Shown: piece by piece, positions 34,495 to 43,560 of the stretch
Layout: each line of letters starts with the position of its first letter
Numbering within the stretch: position 1 is the stretch's first letter
Source: Victivallaceae bacterium
Lineage (GTDB): Bacteria > Verrucomicrobiota > Lentisphaeria > Victivallales > Victivallaceae
Direction of reading: 5' to 3'
Assembly (NCBI GenBank): GCA_021647315.1
Contig: JAKIUY010000005.1
Location: 20,175-84,174, forward strand
Length of the DNA stretch: 64,000 nucleotides
Notes under the pieces: model-generated
Seen by the model: only the letters and a program-made list of their open reading frames with translations
Databases searched by the model: none
Told to the model about the DNA's origin: nothing
Program-made: the position numbers and the translations under genes

Positions 34495-34659
34495 ATGTTA
34501 CAGATTTTTCAAATGTTACTCTGGGGATTTTCAACTTTTATGTTCGTGGCTTCGCTGATTTTACTGGTCAAGTCAATCCGGCTGCTCAGACGTGTCGAAC
34601 AGATGCGTGAGTTACAATATAAACAGTTAACCAGTTCAAAGGAGGTGAATGATGGATAA
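34495..34659 (+). CDS. 54-residue single-helix membrane microprotein
   Basis: ATG at 34495 follows AATAGGAGGCATTA, nine bases after the HflK-like stop. One membrane helix (about 7-26, LLWGFSTFMFVASLILLVKS) is followed by a basic amphipathic segment (RLLRRVEQMREL). The last codons overlap the next gene by eight bases. Strong ribosome sites and tight packing make this a real gene though it is short. No family recognised. A small partner of the SPFH assembly is an inference. Confidence 0.7.
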   Translation: MLQIFQMLLWGFSTFMFVASLILLVKSIRLLRRVEQMRELQYKQLTSSKEVNDG

Positions 34660-34795
34660 AGTCGGTGCTATTTTAACCGGTATCGGAGCTTTAATCGTTG
34701 GTGTCGGAGTACTCGTCGTTATGTTACGCACGGGTAGTCTGATTGATTCGATTTCGGAGAGCTTAAGCGTTTCGCGGAACGCTGAATCTGAATAA
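34652..34795 (+). CDS. 47-residue single-helix membrane microprotein
   Basis: ATG at 34652 inside the end of the previous gene, after AAAGGAGGTGAATG. Sequence pattern: short start, glycine-rich helix (about 6-25, AILTGIGALIVGVGVLVVML), then TGSLIDSISESLS. The pattern helix plus T-S-L-I-[DT]-S/T-[IL]-S-E is shared with the 43-residue product at 34938. Unknown function. Confidence 0.7.
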   Translation: MDKVGAILTGIGALIVGVGVLVVMLRTGSLIDSISESLSVSRNAESE

Positions 34796-34937
34796 GGATT
34801 TACTCAAAAACAGGTTGGATTTATTTTTGCGTGAGCCCTGAGATCTATAAAAAAACGATGTTTTTTTATATTAATAATCCGTACGAAATATGGCCAAATG
34901 GCATTTCGTGCAAACTAGACTTAATAGGAGAAATATT

Positions 34938-35069
34938 ATGTCAAATATTCCTGATATTCTTAACAGCATAGCTTCGCTGTTAGTCGCTGTAGGTGCGGTC
35001 GTTCTGTTGCTTAAAACCAGTACCTTGATTACAACGCTGTCTGAACAGATTAAAAAATGGAAGGATTAA
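34938..35069 (+). CDS. 43-residue single-helix membrane microprotein
   Basis: ATG at 34938 follows AATAGGAGAAATATT. One helix (about 9-26, SIASLLVAVGAVVLLLK), then TSTLITTLSEQIKKWKD. Paralogous in pattern to the 47-residue product. It is separated from it by 142 bases holding an AT hairpin (34846-34870) with perfect 11-base arms. Unknown function; membrane location is clear. Confidence 0.65.
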   Translation: MSNIPDILNSIASLLVAVGAVVLLLKTSTLITTLSEQIKKWKD

Positions 35070-35260
35070 ATTCAGTCAAGCAGTGTCTGGACGGCTCACG
35101 TTCCGTAGCGTTTCACAACGCAATCAACTGTTCGGTCTTGACCGTTCAGGCACAAATTAATTAGACCCTATTTGAAAAGGTCGCTAGATAATGTTTTTTT
35201 CTTAGTCCAATGTCATGTGTTCAAGGACTAGAGCTACAATGACAAAACTCGAATTGAATA

Positions 35261-36039
35261 ATGAACATTGAAAATAATAGTAAAGCAGGCTGGCTCGCCA
35301 GAACAATAAAGGGCGGTTATGTTAGAACCGCAGTAGTGCTGCTCATCGGGCTGGCTTTTTACTGGACGGTGATCAGGCTGCCCCGTCCGCCGGCAGATAA
35401 TATTGTGGCTACTTATCGTGGCGGCAATGTTACAACCGAAGAGTTGCGAGTCTATATACATGATTTCATAGCATGCTGCTCAAAACATACCAGCTGCAGC
35501 CGTCACGGCGAAAACCATGAAGAATGCAGCAGCAGTTAAAGCTGTTAAATGGACTGATAGACCGCATGGTATTAGTGTCAAAGGCCGACGAAAAAGTGCC
35601 AGGCAAAAAACAGCGCAGGCAGTATGAAGGTATCCGCCGCACTGTACTGCGACAACTGTTGCATCAGGAGGATGTAGATGCCCGGGATGTCGCAAAAACG
35701 GGGGGGAAAGTAGAACCGTGGATAAGCGAAACCGATGATGCCTTGCGTGAAATGCTGTCCCACGGATTTCATAAAAATACCCTTAAACTTAAAAAAGGTG
35801 AACTCAGTAAGGTCTTTCAGATTGACAATGACTTTTATATCGTTATGGTACGACAAAGAGAAGCCGCCAAGAATAAAACATTTCAAGCAGTACGCAATAA
35901 AGCAAGAGCGGATCTTGAAGCCAGCCGCCATGAGAAGTTGACCTATAAAATGGAAACAGCTCTGCTGAAACAGGCGAAAGTTAAAATATATAATTACACT
36001 ATTATAAATATGGTTAAAGCCGACAAATCTACCGGTTAA
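35261..36039 (+). pseudogene. Eroded SurA/PpiD-like parvulin paralogue, frameshifted
   Basis: Two frames together match the parvulin at 28760 with large internal deletions. The first (35261-35539) has a membrane anchor, NIVATYRGGNVTTEELRVYI and HTSCSRHGENHEEC, ending in a stop within a CAG-rich tract. The second (35524-36039, shifted) carries on with LKLLNGLIDRMVL, a block like the RQLLHQEDVD region, and the final part of the second PPIase domain (LSHGFHKNTLKLKKGELSKV). About 250 codons are left of 690, no complete PPIase domain remains. The shift near 35530 could be repeat slippage or a sequencing error, but the deletions cannot be. It sits just before the P1B ATPase gene. Confidence 0.75.
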
Positions 36040-36055
36040 AAATAAGGAATGAGCA

Positions 36056-38455
36056 GTGAAACATCAACATAACCACAATTGTAAACACGAACATCAGCCG
36101 TCTGATGGAGTAGCTGATACCGGACATCAACATACCGCAGACTGCAATCATGACCACGCCGCGCCTAAACAGAACAGCGGCTGCACCCACGACCATGGCG
36201 CGCATAAACACGGTAGTAGCTGTAATCATGACCACAGCGCAGTCGCCAGCTCCAGCAGTGAACCTTTATCGTCCAATCAAACAGCATATAAAGTTTTTGG
36301 TCTGGATTGTCCCGAGGAGATTGCGATCCTGAATAAAGAGGTCGGAAAAAAACCGGGAATTGTAAAACTTGATTTTGATATCCTCAACGCCAAGATGACC
36401 GTTACCATCGAACCGGGCACCAGCGGCAATGATGATATAATCGCCGCCGTCGCCGCCGGTGGCATGCGGGCGGTACTTTGGGACGAATGGCTCTCAAATG
36501 ATGATCAGGAGACTTTTTGGCAGCAACACGGGCGAACGATTACGACGATAATAAGCGGGATGTTGCTGGTCACCGGATTCGGCATTCACTGGTATCTGCA
36601 CGGTAGTTTCATGGAGGCATTTGTCGCCGGCGATGATGGCAAAGAACATATCTTCCCGCTCAGTTCAATTGTCCTCTACTGCATTGCGATTATTGCTGGC
36701 GGCTGGTTTGTCGCCCCTAAGGCACTGGGTGCATTACGCAGACTACGGCTGGATATGAATTTCCTCATGGTGGTGGCGGTGGTCGGTGCTATTATAATCG
36801 GTGAATGGTTTGAAGCCACAACAGTTACCTTTCTCTTTTCGCTTTCACTCTTACTCGAACATTGGAGTATCGGCCGCGCCCAGCGCGCCGTTACCGCACT
36901 CATGGATTTAGCCCCGGCGGTTGCTCGTTATCGCTGTCCCCATGATGGCGACATTATGGAAGTTCCAGTTGCAGAGGTACCCCTTGGGGTCAACGTGCTG
37001 GTGCGCCCCGGCGAAAAAATACCGCTTGACGGTGAAGTTACCACCGGCAGTTCCGGCGTCAATCAGGCACCGATTACCGGTGAATCCGTTCCCGTATTCA
37101 AAGAGGCGGGGGATGAGGTTTTTGCCGGAACCATCAATGAAAACGGCTCTTTTGAGTTTAAAGTTACCAAACTGGCAACCGACACCACACTGGCGCGGAT
37201 AATTCAGATGATTCAGGAGGCGCGTTCCCGCCGTGCAAGCAGTGAACAATGGGTCGAGACGTTCGCCAAGTATTATACCCCGGCCATGATTCTGTTTTCT
37301 CTGCTTATCATGCTCGTACCACCATTACTGTTTTCCGCCTTATGGGTGGAGTGGATTTATCGCGGCCTGGTTATTCTGGTCATCGCCTGTCCCTGCGCCT
37401 TGGTTATATCCACCCCGGTCAGTATCGTTTCCGGCTTGACTGCAGCCGCAAGAAACGGCGTGCTGATCAAAGGCGGAATGTATCTTGAACTGATTGGCCA
37501 AATCCGTGCCCTGGCAATGGACAAAACCGGCACCTTGACCTTCGGACACCCCGAAGTTCAAACTATTATTCCCCTGAATGGACATTCACGTCAAGAGCTG
37601 CTTGAACGGGCTGCCGCGCTTGAGGCGCATAGTGAACATCCACTGGCACGAGCTGTATTGCGCTGTGCGGAAACGGAACAGGTTGAGGTGAAAATGGTGG
37701 CGGAAAACTTTCAGGCCGTCAAAGGCAAGGGAGCTGAAGCTGATATTGACGGGCGGAAATTCTGGATCGGCAGCCATCGTTTTATGGAGGAAAAAGGTGA
37801 GGAGACACCGGAAATTCATCAACGGGCACAACTGCTTGAAGATGAAGCTCATTCGGTGATCGCTATCGGTAATGAGGATCATGTCTGCGGTCTGATCAGT
37901 GTCGCTGACGGGGTTCGCCCGGCGGCGAGTGTGGCCGTCGCCAATATGAAACGGCTGGGATTGGAACGGCTAACGGTTTTAACCGGCGATAATGCCGGAA
38001 CCGGCAATGCGGTCGGCGCAGTTGTCGGCATTGAAGACATCCGGACGGAACTGTTACCGGAAGATAAGGTAGCGGGAGTAGAAGAGCTGGTCGAAAAATA
38101 TGAGAAGGTGGCAATGATCGGCGACGGCGTCAATGATGCTCCAGCGATGGCGGTCGCCAGCCTGGGAATTGCCATGGGGGCTATCGGCTCCGACGTCGCT
38201 ATCGAAACCGCTGACATCGCGCTGATGGCGGATGACCTGAATACGCTGCCGTGGCTGATTAGCCATTCACGCCGGACGTTGAATATCATTAAACAGAATA
38301 TCTGGTTCGCCCTCGGTCTGAAAGTTGTCTTTATGGCGTTGGCGATGACAGGCATGGCAACATTGTGGATGGCCATAGTCGCCGATACCGGAGCTTCGTT
38401 GTTAGTCATTTTCAACGCGTTACGTCTCTTAAAATCATCTCACAACAAGGAATAA
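36056..38455 (+). CDS. ZntA-type P1B heavy-metal ATPase with His-rich N terminus
   Basis: 799 residues from a GTG at 36056 after AAGGAATGAGCA. Residues 1-65 are extremely His-rich with Cys-x-His pairs (repeats of NHDH, CNHDH, CTHDHGAHKHG). Then an HMA-like domain (about 80-145) with GLDCPEE, one cysteine instead of the CxxC pair. The core has TGES, ACPCALV (near 445, CPC metal site), DKTGTLT (near 488, phosphorylated Asp), a SEHPLARA nucleotide motif and GDGVNDAP (near 688). The last helices carry VADTGASLLVIFNALRLL, whose Asp is typical of Zn/Cd/Pb exporters (P1B-2). It pumps divalent soft metals out of the cytoplasm. Gap to the M16 gene is one base. Confidence 0.9.
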   Translation: MKHQHNHNCKHEHQPSDGVADTGHQHTADCNHDHAAPKQNSGCTHDHGAHKHGSSCNHDHSAVASSSSEPLSSNQTAYKVFGLDCPEEIAILNKEVGKKPGIVKLDFDILNAKMTVTIEPGTSGNDDIIAAVAAGGMRAVLWDEWLSNDDQETFWQQHGRTITTIISGMLLVTGFGIHWYLHGSFMEAFVAGDDGKEHIFPLSSIVLYCIAIIAGGWFVAPKALGALRRLRLDMNFLMVVAVVGAIIIGEWFEATTVTFLFSLSLLLEHWSIGRAQRAVTALMDLAPAVARYRCPHDGDIMEVPVAEVPLGVNVLVRPGEKIPLDGEVTTGSSGVNQAPITGESVPVFKEAGDEVFAGTINENGSFEFKVTKLATDTTLARIIQMIQEARSRRASSEQWVETFAKYYTPAMILFSLLIMLVPPLLFSALWVEWIYRGLVILVIACPCALVISTPVSIVSGLTAAARNGVLIKGGMYLELIGQIRALAMDKTGTLTFGHPEVQTIIPLNGHSRQELLERAAALEAHSEHPLARAVLRCAETEQVEVKMVAENFQAVKGKGAEADIDGRKFWIGSHRFMEEKGEETPEIHQRAQLLEDEAHSVIAIGNEDHVCGLISVADGVRPAASVAVANMKRLGLERLTVLTGDNAGTGNAVGAVVGIEDIRTELLPEDKVAGVEELVEKYEKVAMIGDGVNDAPAMAVASLGIAMGAIGSDVAIETADIALMADDLNTLPWLISHSRRTLNIIKQNIWFALGLKVVFMALAMTGMATLWMAIVADTGASLLVIFNALRLLKSSHNKE

Positions 38456-38456
38456 T

Positions 38457-41372
38457 ATGTTGATAAAAAAGATGCCAGTAATGCTGCTTGCTCTGCTGTT
38501 CGCCAGTGCCATTCAGCCAAAACTTCAGGCACAGGCGTGGTTTAAACCGACTGATGCGGTAAAAAAAGATCCAACCAAAACCATTATTCATACGCTGAAG
38601 AATGGACTTAAAGTATATATAAGCGTTAATAAAACCCAACCGCGGATTCAGACGATGATCGCAGTTCGCGCGGGCTCTAAATATGACCCCGCCGCAACCA
38701 CCGGTCTGGCACATTATCTCGAACATCTGATGTTTAAGGGGACGCGTCGCATCGGCACCAAAAACTGGCAGGCTGAAAAAAAATATCTTGATAAAATTGC
38801 CGTTAAGTTTGAAGAGCATAAGAATGCCAAATCGCCGGCGGCAAAAAAACAGCTCTATAAAACTATTGATAAACTCTCCTACGCGGCATCAAAGTTTGCC
38901 ATCGCCAATGAATATGATAAGATGGTCTCATCATTGGGTGCCAAAGGTACCAATGCCTTTACCGCTAATGATATGACGGTTTACATGAATGATATCCCGG
39001 CCAACGAACTGAAAAAATGGCTGATGCTTGAACGGGAACGTTTCAGCACCCTGGTACTTAGACTGTTTCATACTGAACTGGAAACCGTCTATGAGGAATT
39101 TAACCGCACCCAGGATAATGATCGACGCAAGGTCTTTAATAACGTGTTGAAAGGGCTCTTCCCGAACCATCCCTACGGCATGCAGACAACTATCGGCAAA
39201 GGTGAACACCTCAAAAACCCTTCAATGTATAATATTCAACAGTATTTCGCGACCTATTACCGGCCGAATAATATTGCCATCTGCCTCTCCGGCGACCTTG
39301 AACCGGATAAAACCATTGCCTTGGTCGAACAGTATTTCGGTGACTGGCAAGCTGCTCCGCTACCGGCGTTCAAACAGCCGCAAGACAGTCCGTTGACGAA
39401 ACCGGTTATCATGAAAAGTTATGGACCGCAACCGGCGATGGTCTATATCGGTTATAAATTCAAGGGGGCGGGGAGTAAAGAGGCGCTGATGCTTGAAGTA
39501 ATTGACATGCTGTTGGCCAACTCACAGGCAGGCTTGATTGACCTAGATCTGAATTTGACCCAGAAAGTTCTGGCGGCTGGCTCTTTTCCCTATATTCTGG
39601 ATGATTATTCAGTGCATTTTCTTTATGGCATGCCCAAACGGAACCAAACTGTTGAAACGGTGAAAGCGTTACTGCTGCAAGAAATCGAGAAGATAAAAAA
39701 TGGTGAATTTGATGATTGGCTGGTCGAGGCGGTGATAAATAATCTGAAACTTGAGCGGATTAAAACTATAGAGAAGAATCGCGGCCGGGGATTTTTAATG
39801 GTCAATGCATTTATTTTCAACTTGAACTGGAATGATTATATTAATAAATATGAACACCTGGAGCAGTTGACGAAAAAAGATATTCTCGATTTCGCCAATA
39901 AATACTATCAGGATAACTACGTTGTATCCTATAAATTGCGGGGCAAAGGCAGCAAATATACCATGCCTAAACCTGAAATCACCCAGCTTGAACTGGATCG
40001 GAAATCAACCTCCGTGTTTTTTAATGAATTTGCCCAAATAGACTCAGCCCCGATTAAACCACAGTTTACCGATTTCGCTAAAGATATTACCAGGACTGAA
40101 ATCAACAAGGTCGCATTTTCTGCAATCAAAAACCGCCAGAATGAGCTGTTCAGTTTAACCTACATTTTCCCGATGGGAACTGATAACGGCAAACTGCTGC
40201 CGCTGGCGATAACCTACCTGCCATATTTAGGCACCGCAAAATACAGTGCCAGACAACTTAAACAGCAGTTTTTCAGATTAGGCTTGAAATTCAGCGTCAG
40301 CATCTCCAGAGATCAACTATATGTGAAACTGTCAGGCTTGAACAAAAACCTTAAACCGGGCGTTAAGCTGTTGGAACATCTATTGGCAAATGTCGTTCCT
40401 GATGCTAAAGCTTATAAAAATTTGGTCGGCACTATTCTGAAGTCACGCGCCAATGCAAAACTGAATAAATCGACGATTTTAAGGCAGGGTTTGATCAGTA
40501 TGGCTAAATACGGCATGGAGAGTCCATTCAGAGACAAATTGAGCACAAAACAGTTAGCAGCTATGGATATAAATAAGCTCACCGCATCAATACGACAGTT
40601 GACCAAATTTAAGCACCAGATATTTTATTACGGTCCTGATGCGACTGGAATCGTTGCGAAAACATTAACCGCCGAGCATGCTGTCCACGCCGCCTGGTTG
40701 CCGGTACCGTCAAAGAAAATTTACCCCAAGCAGCAATTCGTCGCCCCGAAAGTATACTATGTCCCTTATGACATGCAGCAGGTTGAGATATTCTTTCTCG
40801 CTTCAGATATAAAATTTGATCCTGAACTCCTGGCTGTATCGCAGCTGTTTAACGAATATTTCGGTGCCGGTTTATCCTCTATCACCTTTCAGGAAATAAG
40901 AGAAAAACGTGCCCTTGCCTATAGTGCCTACTCCTGGTACTCAAATGCAAGAAAAAAAGAGGATGAAAATTATCTGCTGGCCTATGTCGGGACTCAAAGT
41001 GACAAATTGCCAAATGCCGTTGCGGCGATGATGACTGTTTTGAATAAGATGCCGCAGGCCGAGCTACAATTTAATGCCGCCAAAGCAGCCCTGCTGAAAA
41101 AAATTGCCTCATCCAGGGTGACCGGCGAAGCGATATTCTGGCAGTATGAGGCCGCGAAGAAACGGGGCTTGGATTATGACATCAACCGCAAAGTTTATGA
41201 GCGGGTCAAGACCCTGGCGCTGACTGACTTGAATGATTTTTTTCAAACCCATATCAAAGGCAAAAAATATGCGCTTTGCGTCATGGGCAATGAGCGCAAT
41301 ATCAAACTTGAAACATTGAAAAAAATGGGCAAATTCAAAAAATTCACCCTGCGTGAACTGTTCGGTTATTAA
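38457..41372 (+). CDS. Secreted M16 family zinc metalloprotease (pitrilysin-like)
   Basis: 971 residues with a signal peptide (about 1-25). The N-terminal M16 domain has the inverted zinc motif HYLEH (residues about 86-90) with the third ligand in TVYEEFNR near 210. The second, inactive half has the family EIREKRALAYSAYSWYS block near 820. The size equals two M16 modules pairs, like PqqL and insulysin-type enzymes that form a clam-shell chamber and degrade peptides. It is transcribed one base after the zinc-type ATPase, the last gene of the module. A hairpin follows at 41381. Periplasmic peptide clean-up linked with zinc homeostasis is inferred. Confidence 0.88.
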   Translation: MLIKKMPVMLLALLFASAIQPKLQAQAWFKPTDAVKKDPTKTIIHTLKNGLKVYISVNKTQPRIQTMIAVRAGSKYDPAATTGLAHYLEHLMFKGTRRIGTKNWQAEKKYLDKIAVKFEEHKNAKSPAAKKQLYKTIDKLSYAASKFAIANEYDKMVSSLGAKGTNAFTANDMTVYMNDIPANELKKWLMLERERFSTLVLRLFHTELETVYEEFNRTQDNDRRKVFNNVLKGLFPNHPYGMQTTIGKGEHLKNPSMYNIQQYFATYYRPNNIAICLSGDLEPDKTIALVEQYFGDWQAAPLPAFKQPQDSPLTKPVIMKSYGPQPAMVYIGYKFKGAGSKEALMLEVIDMLLANSQAGLIDLDLNLTQKVLAAGSFPYILDDYSVHFLYGMPKRNQTVETVKALLLQEIEKIKNGEFDDWLVEAVINNLKLERIKTIEKNRGRGFLMVNAFIFNLNWNDYINKYEHLEQLTKKDILDFANKYYQDNYVVSYKLRGKGSKYTMPKPEITQLELDRKSTSVFFNEFAQIDSAPIKPQFTDFAKDITRTEINKVAFSAIKNRQNELFSLTYIFPMGTDNGKLLPLAITYLPYLGTAKYSARQLKQQFFRLGLKFSVSISRDQLYVKLSGLNKNLKPGVKLLEHLLANVVPDAKAYKNLVGTILKSRANAKLNKSTILRQGLISMAKYGMESPFRDKLSTKQLAAMDINKLTASIRQLTKFKHQIFYYGPDATGIVAKTLTAEHAVHAAWLPVPSKKIYPKQQFVAPKVYYVPYDMQQVEIFFLASDIKFDPELLAVSQLFNEYFGAGLSSITFQEIREKRALAYSAYSWYSNARKKEDENYLLAYVGTQSDKLPNAVAAMMTVLNKMPQAELQFNAAKAALLKKIASSRVTGEAIFWQYEAAKKRGLDYDINRKVYERVKTLALTDLNDFFQTHIKGKKYALCVMGNERNIKLETLKKMGKFKKFTLRELFGY

Positions 41373-41380
41373 ATCCAAAC

Positions 41381-41405
41381 CCCAAACCGGCGATGCCGGT
41401 TTGGG
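41381..41405 (+). terminator. Probable terminator or REP hairpin after the M16 gene
   Basis: Perfect arms CCCAAACCGGC (41381-41391) and GCCGGTTTGGG (41395-41405) with a 3-base loop, eight bases after the stop codon. No U-tract follows, rather AAAGCAAAAAAAAC, so it may be Rho-associated or simply a member of the CCGGC repeat family. Confidence 0.5.
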
Positions 41406-41645
41406 AAAGCAAAAAAAACACGCCCGGAGGACGGAGCATTGAAAATGGCTCCCTAAAAGGGAGTAATACCATCCTGCTAAAATTAATAGTTACAGTGCTC
41501 CAGAGCTCAGCATCGCTGTCTACTTGAACGCCCTGTTTAGGACTGAAAGTCCGATATATATTAGCCCAGAGCAATGCCCTGGGAACCCGTCCACCAAAGA
41601 AAACAGCTCTGAAAGAGCGCCCCGAGGTGTCCTCCCGCCAAAATC
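41406..41645. repeat. Dispersed repeat-like non-coding stretch
   Basis: A GC-balanced stretch holding TAAAAGGGAG, a CCAGAGC/GCCCTGGG palindrome near 41563-41583 and AGCTCTGAAAGAGC at 41602-41615. Its reverse strand has open frames that read like the translated dispersed repeats common in environmental genomes. I do not consider it coding. It abuts the transposase remnant. Confidence 0.35.
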
Positions 41646-41880
41646 TTATCCGTTCTTCTTTGCTCCTTTTATTTCTTCGCCTTTTACAATATCTCTGTAA
41701 AGTGCAGCCATTAATTGACGTGCCATAGCAACGATTGCCGTTTTTCGTTGCCGTCCTTTCTGTTTTAGCTGCTTCGACCATTTTTTTGTTATTTCAGAAT
41801 CCGGCTGCCAGTGATACCACAGCCAGGCTAATTAAATTGCTAATCGGCGTAACTCAGTATTTCCTTGATCAATTCCTACG
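41646..41880 (-). pseudogene. IS110-family transposase C-terminal remnant
   Basis: On the minus strand a frame reading GNTELRRLAI, a stop, LAWLWYHWQPDSEITKKW and then QRKTAIVAMARQLMAALYRD ends at a TAA at 41646-41648. This is the typical C terminus of IS110/IS116/IS902 transposases. An in-frame TAA in the middle and the loss of the N-terminal RuvC-like half show that it is dead. No clear IS ends can be drawn. Confidence 0.7.
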
Positions 41881-42255
41881 GTAAGGTGGTTTGACAGTTG
41901 ACTTTCATACGTAATTGCGTTAGTGTTTAATAACATGAGCTTTCCCTTTGTATGTTGCCAGTGCATATGACGTTGAATGTGGGTTTGCAGGAGTAGCTGA
42001 TCTCCCGCATCAAAAAAAGATTTTCAACAATACCCTGCCTTGCAATTATAGATTCAAAGGTTATTTTTAACTATGAAATCGCAACTCTCTAGATAAAAGC
42101 ATTTAAACTAATATTATTTTAGAGCCAAAGTAGCTTTACAGTGGTGGTTTTATTATAATCGTTGGAGTTAATATTTAGCCGTTAAAGTTTTTGAGTTTAA
42201 TCGGCATTTAAAATAAATAAATTTTACCTGCTACGGGCATAGAGGAGAAAACGTT
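41881..42255. other. 375-bp gap before the heptosyltransferase gene
   Basis: AT-rich. Carries the rest of the IS110-adjacent sequence and the upstream region of the heptosyltransferase. A TATAAT is present at 42154-42159 but without a -35 at the right distance. GGAGAAAACGTT precedes the TTG start. Nothing else is recognised. Confidence 0.35.
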
Positions 42256-43560
42256 TTGAGTAGTGATAATATATATATTGCACCAGACTTTATTACAGTG
42301 CCATCATTCTCTGTAGCGGCAGAAACCGTTACACCAGAAGCTATCGCGATTGCACCCATAGTACAACAGCAACCAGAACAACCTCCTGTCTATGGCAATG
42401 TTCCTGACATCCCAACACAAGATGCAACTGAAGGTATTAAATTTGACTTCAATGATGGAATAAGAGTCCAGTTCCCCGCATCCGGCAGTTACCGCGTCTG
42501 TTTTTCCGATATTGATACCGGAATAATTCTCTACAACGCGGACGTTGAGCCCAACGCCATGGTGACTAGTGTCAAGAAGTTTTTCATTCGGTTTCGGCTG
42601 GAAATTTTTCATCAGGGCGAGATAGAAGCAATTTTCACTCATGATTATTGTGCTGAAAACAGAGAAATAATGATTCAACTGCCGGTTGGGACCATTGGTG
42701 ATTCAATCGGCTGGTTCTCCTATGTTGAACGATTTCAGCATAAACACAACTGCAAAGTATTATGTGTCATGACCCCGTGGATTGCTGATTTAGTGCGTGA
42801 TCAGTATCCTGAACTCAACTTTATTACTGCCAAAGAGACTTTGAATTATAAACCATACGCATGTTACTATATGGGGCTGTTTTTTAATGGCAATGTGGAT
42901 AATCAGCCGACTGACTTCCGTTATATCGGACTGCACCGGACTGCAGGCTATATTCTCGGTGTCGATTCCAGCGATATTAAACCACGTCTGAAACTTGACG
43001 CACCGCGCAGTATCAAAGAACCTTATGTCTGTATTGCTGTCCAAAGCAGCACCCAGGCAAAATACTGGAACAATCCGGACGGCTGGCGTGAGACGGTTGA
43101 GTTTTTAAAAATTAACGGCTACCGAGTGCTCTGTATCGACAAGGCTCCGGCTAACGGCAATGGCATTGTCTGGAATCATATTCCTAATGGTGCGGAAGAT
43201 TTCACTGGCGACATTCCGCTCCAGGAACGGGTTGATCTATTAGTACATGCCGATTTTTTTATCGGACTTTCAAGCGGCCTCGCCTGGATTGCCTGGTGCT
43301 GTAAGATTCCGGTGGTGATGATTAGCGGGTTCACACATCCGACCAATGAATTCCATACTCCATACCGAGTCATAAATTATCATACATGCCATAGTTGCTG
43401 GAATGATATGCGCATTGATTTTGACCATTTTGACTATCTATGGTGTCCACGACATAAAAATACCGAGCGGCATTTTGAATGTTCCCGGCTGATCGCGACA
43501 GAACAGGTCATCAATACTATCCGTCAGATTCCGGAATTTAAAAAGCAGAAGCAAAAATAA
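42256..43560 (+). CDS. Autotransporter strand-loop-strand O-heptosyltransferase (BAHT/TibC-like)
   Basis: 434 residues from a TTG at 42256 after GGAGAAAACGTT. After a variable, proline-rich N terminus comes the BAHT family fold: LPVGTIGDSIGWFSYVERFQ (nucleotide-sugar Rossmann start), YKPYACYYMGLFF, PTDFRYIGLHRTAGYILGVD, and CKIPVVMISGFTHPTNEF. Near the end (about 375-410) four or five cysteines, TCHSCW, WCP, FECS, match the iron-binding Cys cluster of TibC. The enzyme transfers heptose from ADP-heptose to serines on strand-loop-strand (AIDA) repeats in the cytoplasm. The next gene encodes just such repeats, so substrate assignment is strong. A pair in a non-proteobacterium without autotransporter is notable. 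Confidence 0.9.
   Translation: MSSDNIYIAPDFITVPSFSVAAETVTPEAIAIAPIVQQQPEQPPVYGNVPDIPTQDATEGIKFDFNDGIRVQFPASGSYRVCFSDIDTGIILYNADVEPNAMVTSVKKFFIRFRLEIFHQGEIEAIFTHDYCAENREIMIQLPVGTIGDSIGWFSYVERFQHKHNCKVLCVMTPWIADLVRDQYPELNFITAKETLNYKPYACYYMGLFFNGNVDNQPTDFRYIGLHRTAGYILGVDSSDIKPRLKLDAPRSIKEPYVCIAVQSSTQAKYWNNPDGWRETVEFLKINGYRVLCIDKAPANGNGIVWNHIPNGAEDFTGDIPLQERVDLLVHADFFIGLSSGLAWIAWCCKIPVVMISGFTHPTNEFHTPYRVINYHTCHSCWNDMRIDFDHFDYLWCPRHKNTERHFECSRLIATEQVINTIRQIPEFKKQKQK

Noticed and set aside
34886..34916. GGCATTTCGTGCAAACTAGAC-like sequence resembling the right end of the MITE
   Set aside because: Only about 11 bases match, no partner end of the right size and no target duplication.
37879..38415. 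178-codon frame antisense to the P1B ATPase
   Set aside because: Shadow frame; the sense strand has all ATPase motifs.
41344..41781. 145-codon minus-strand frame
   Set aside because: It is in a different frame from the IS110 transposase remnant and runs through a dispersed repeat and the M16 gene end.
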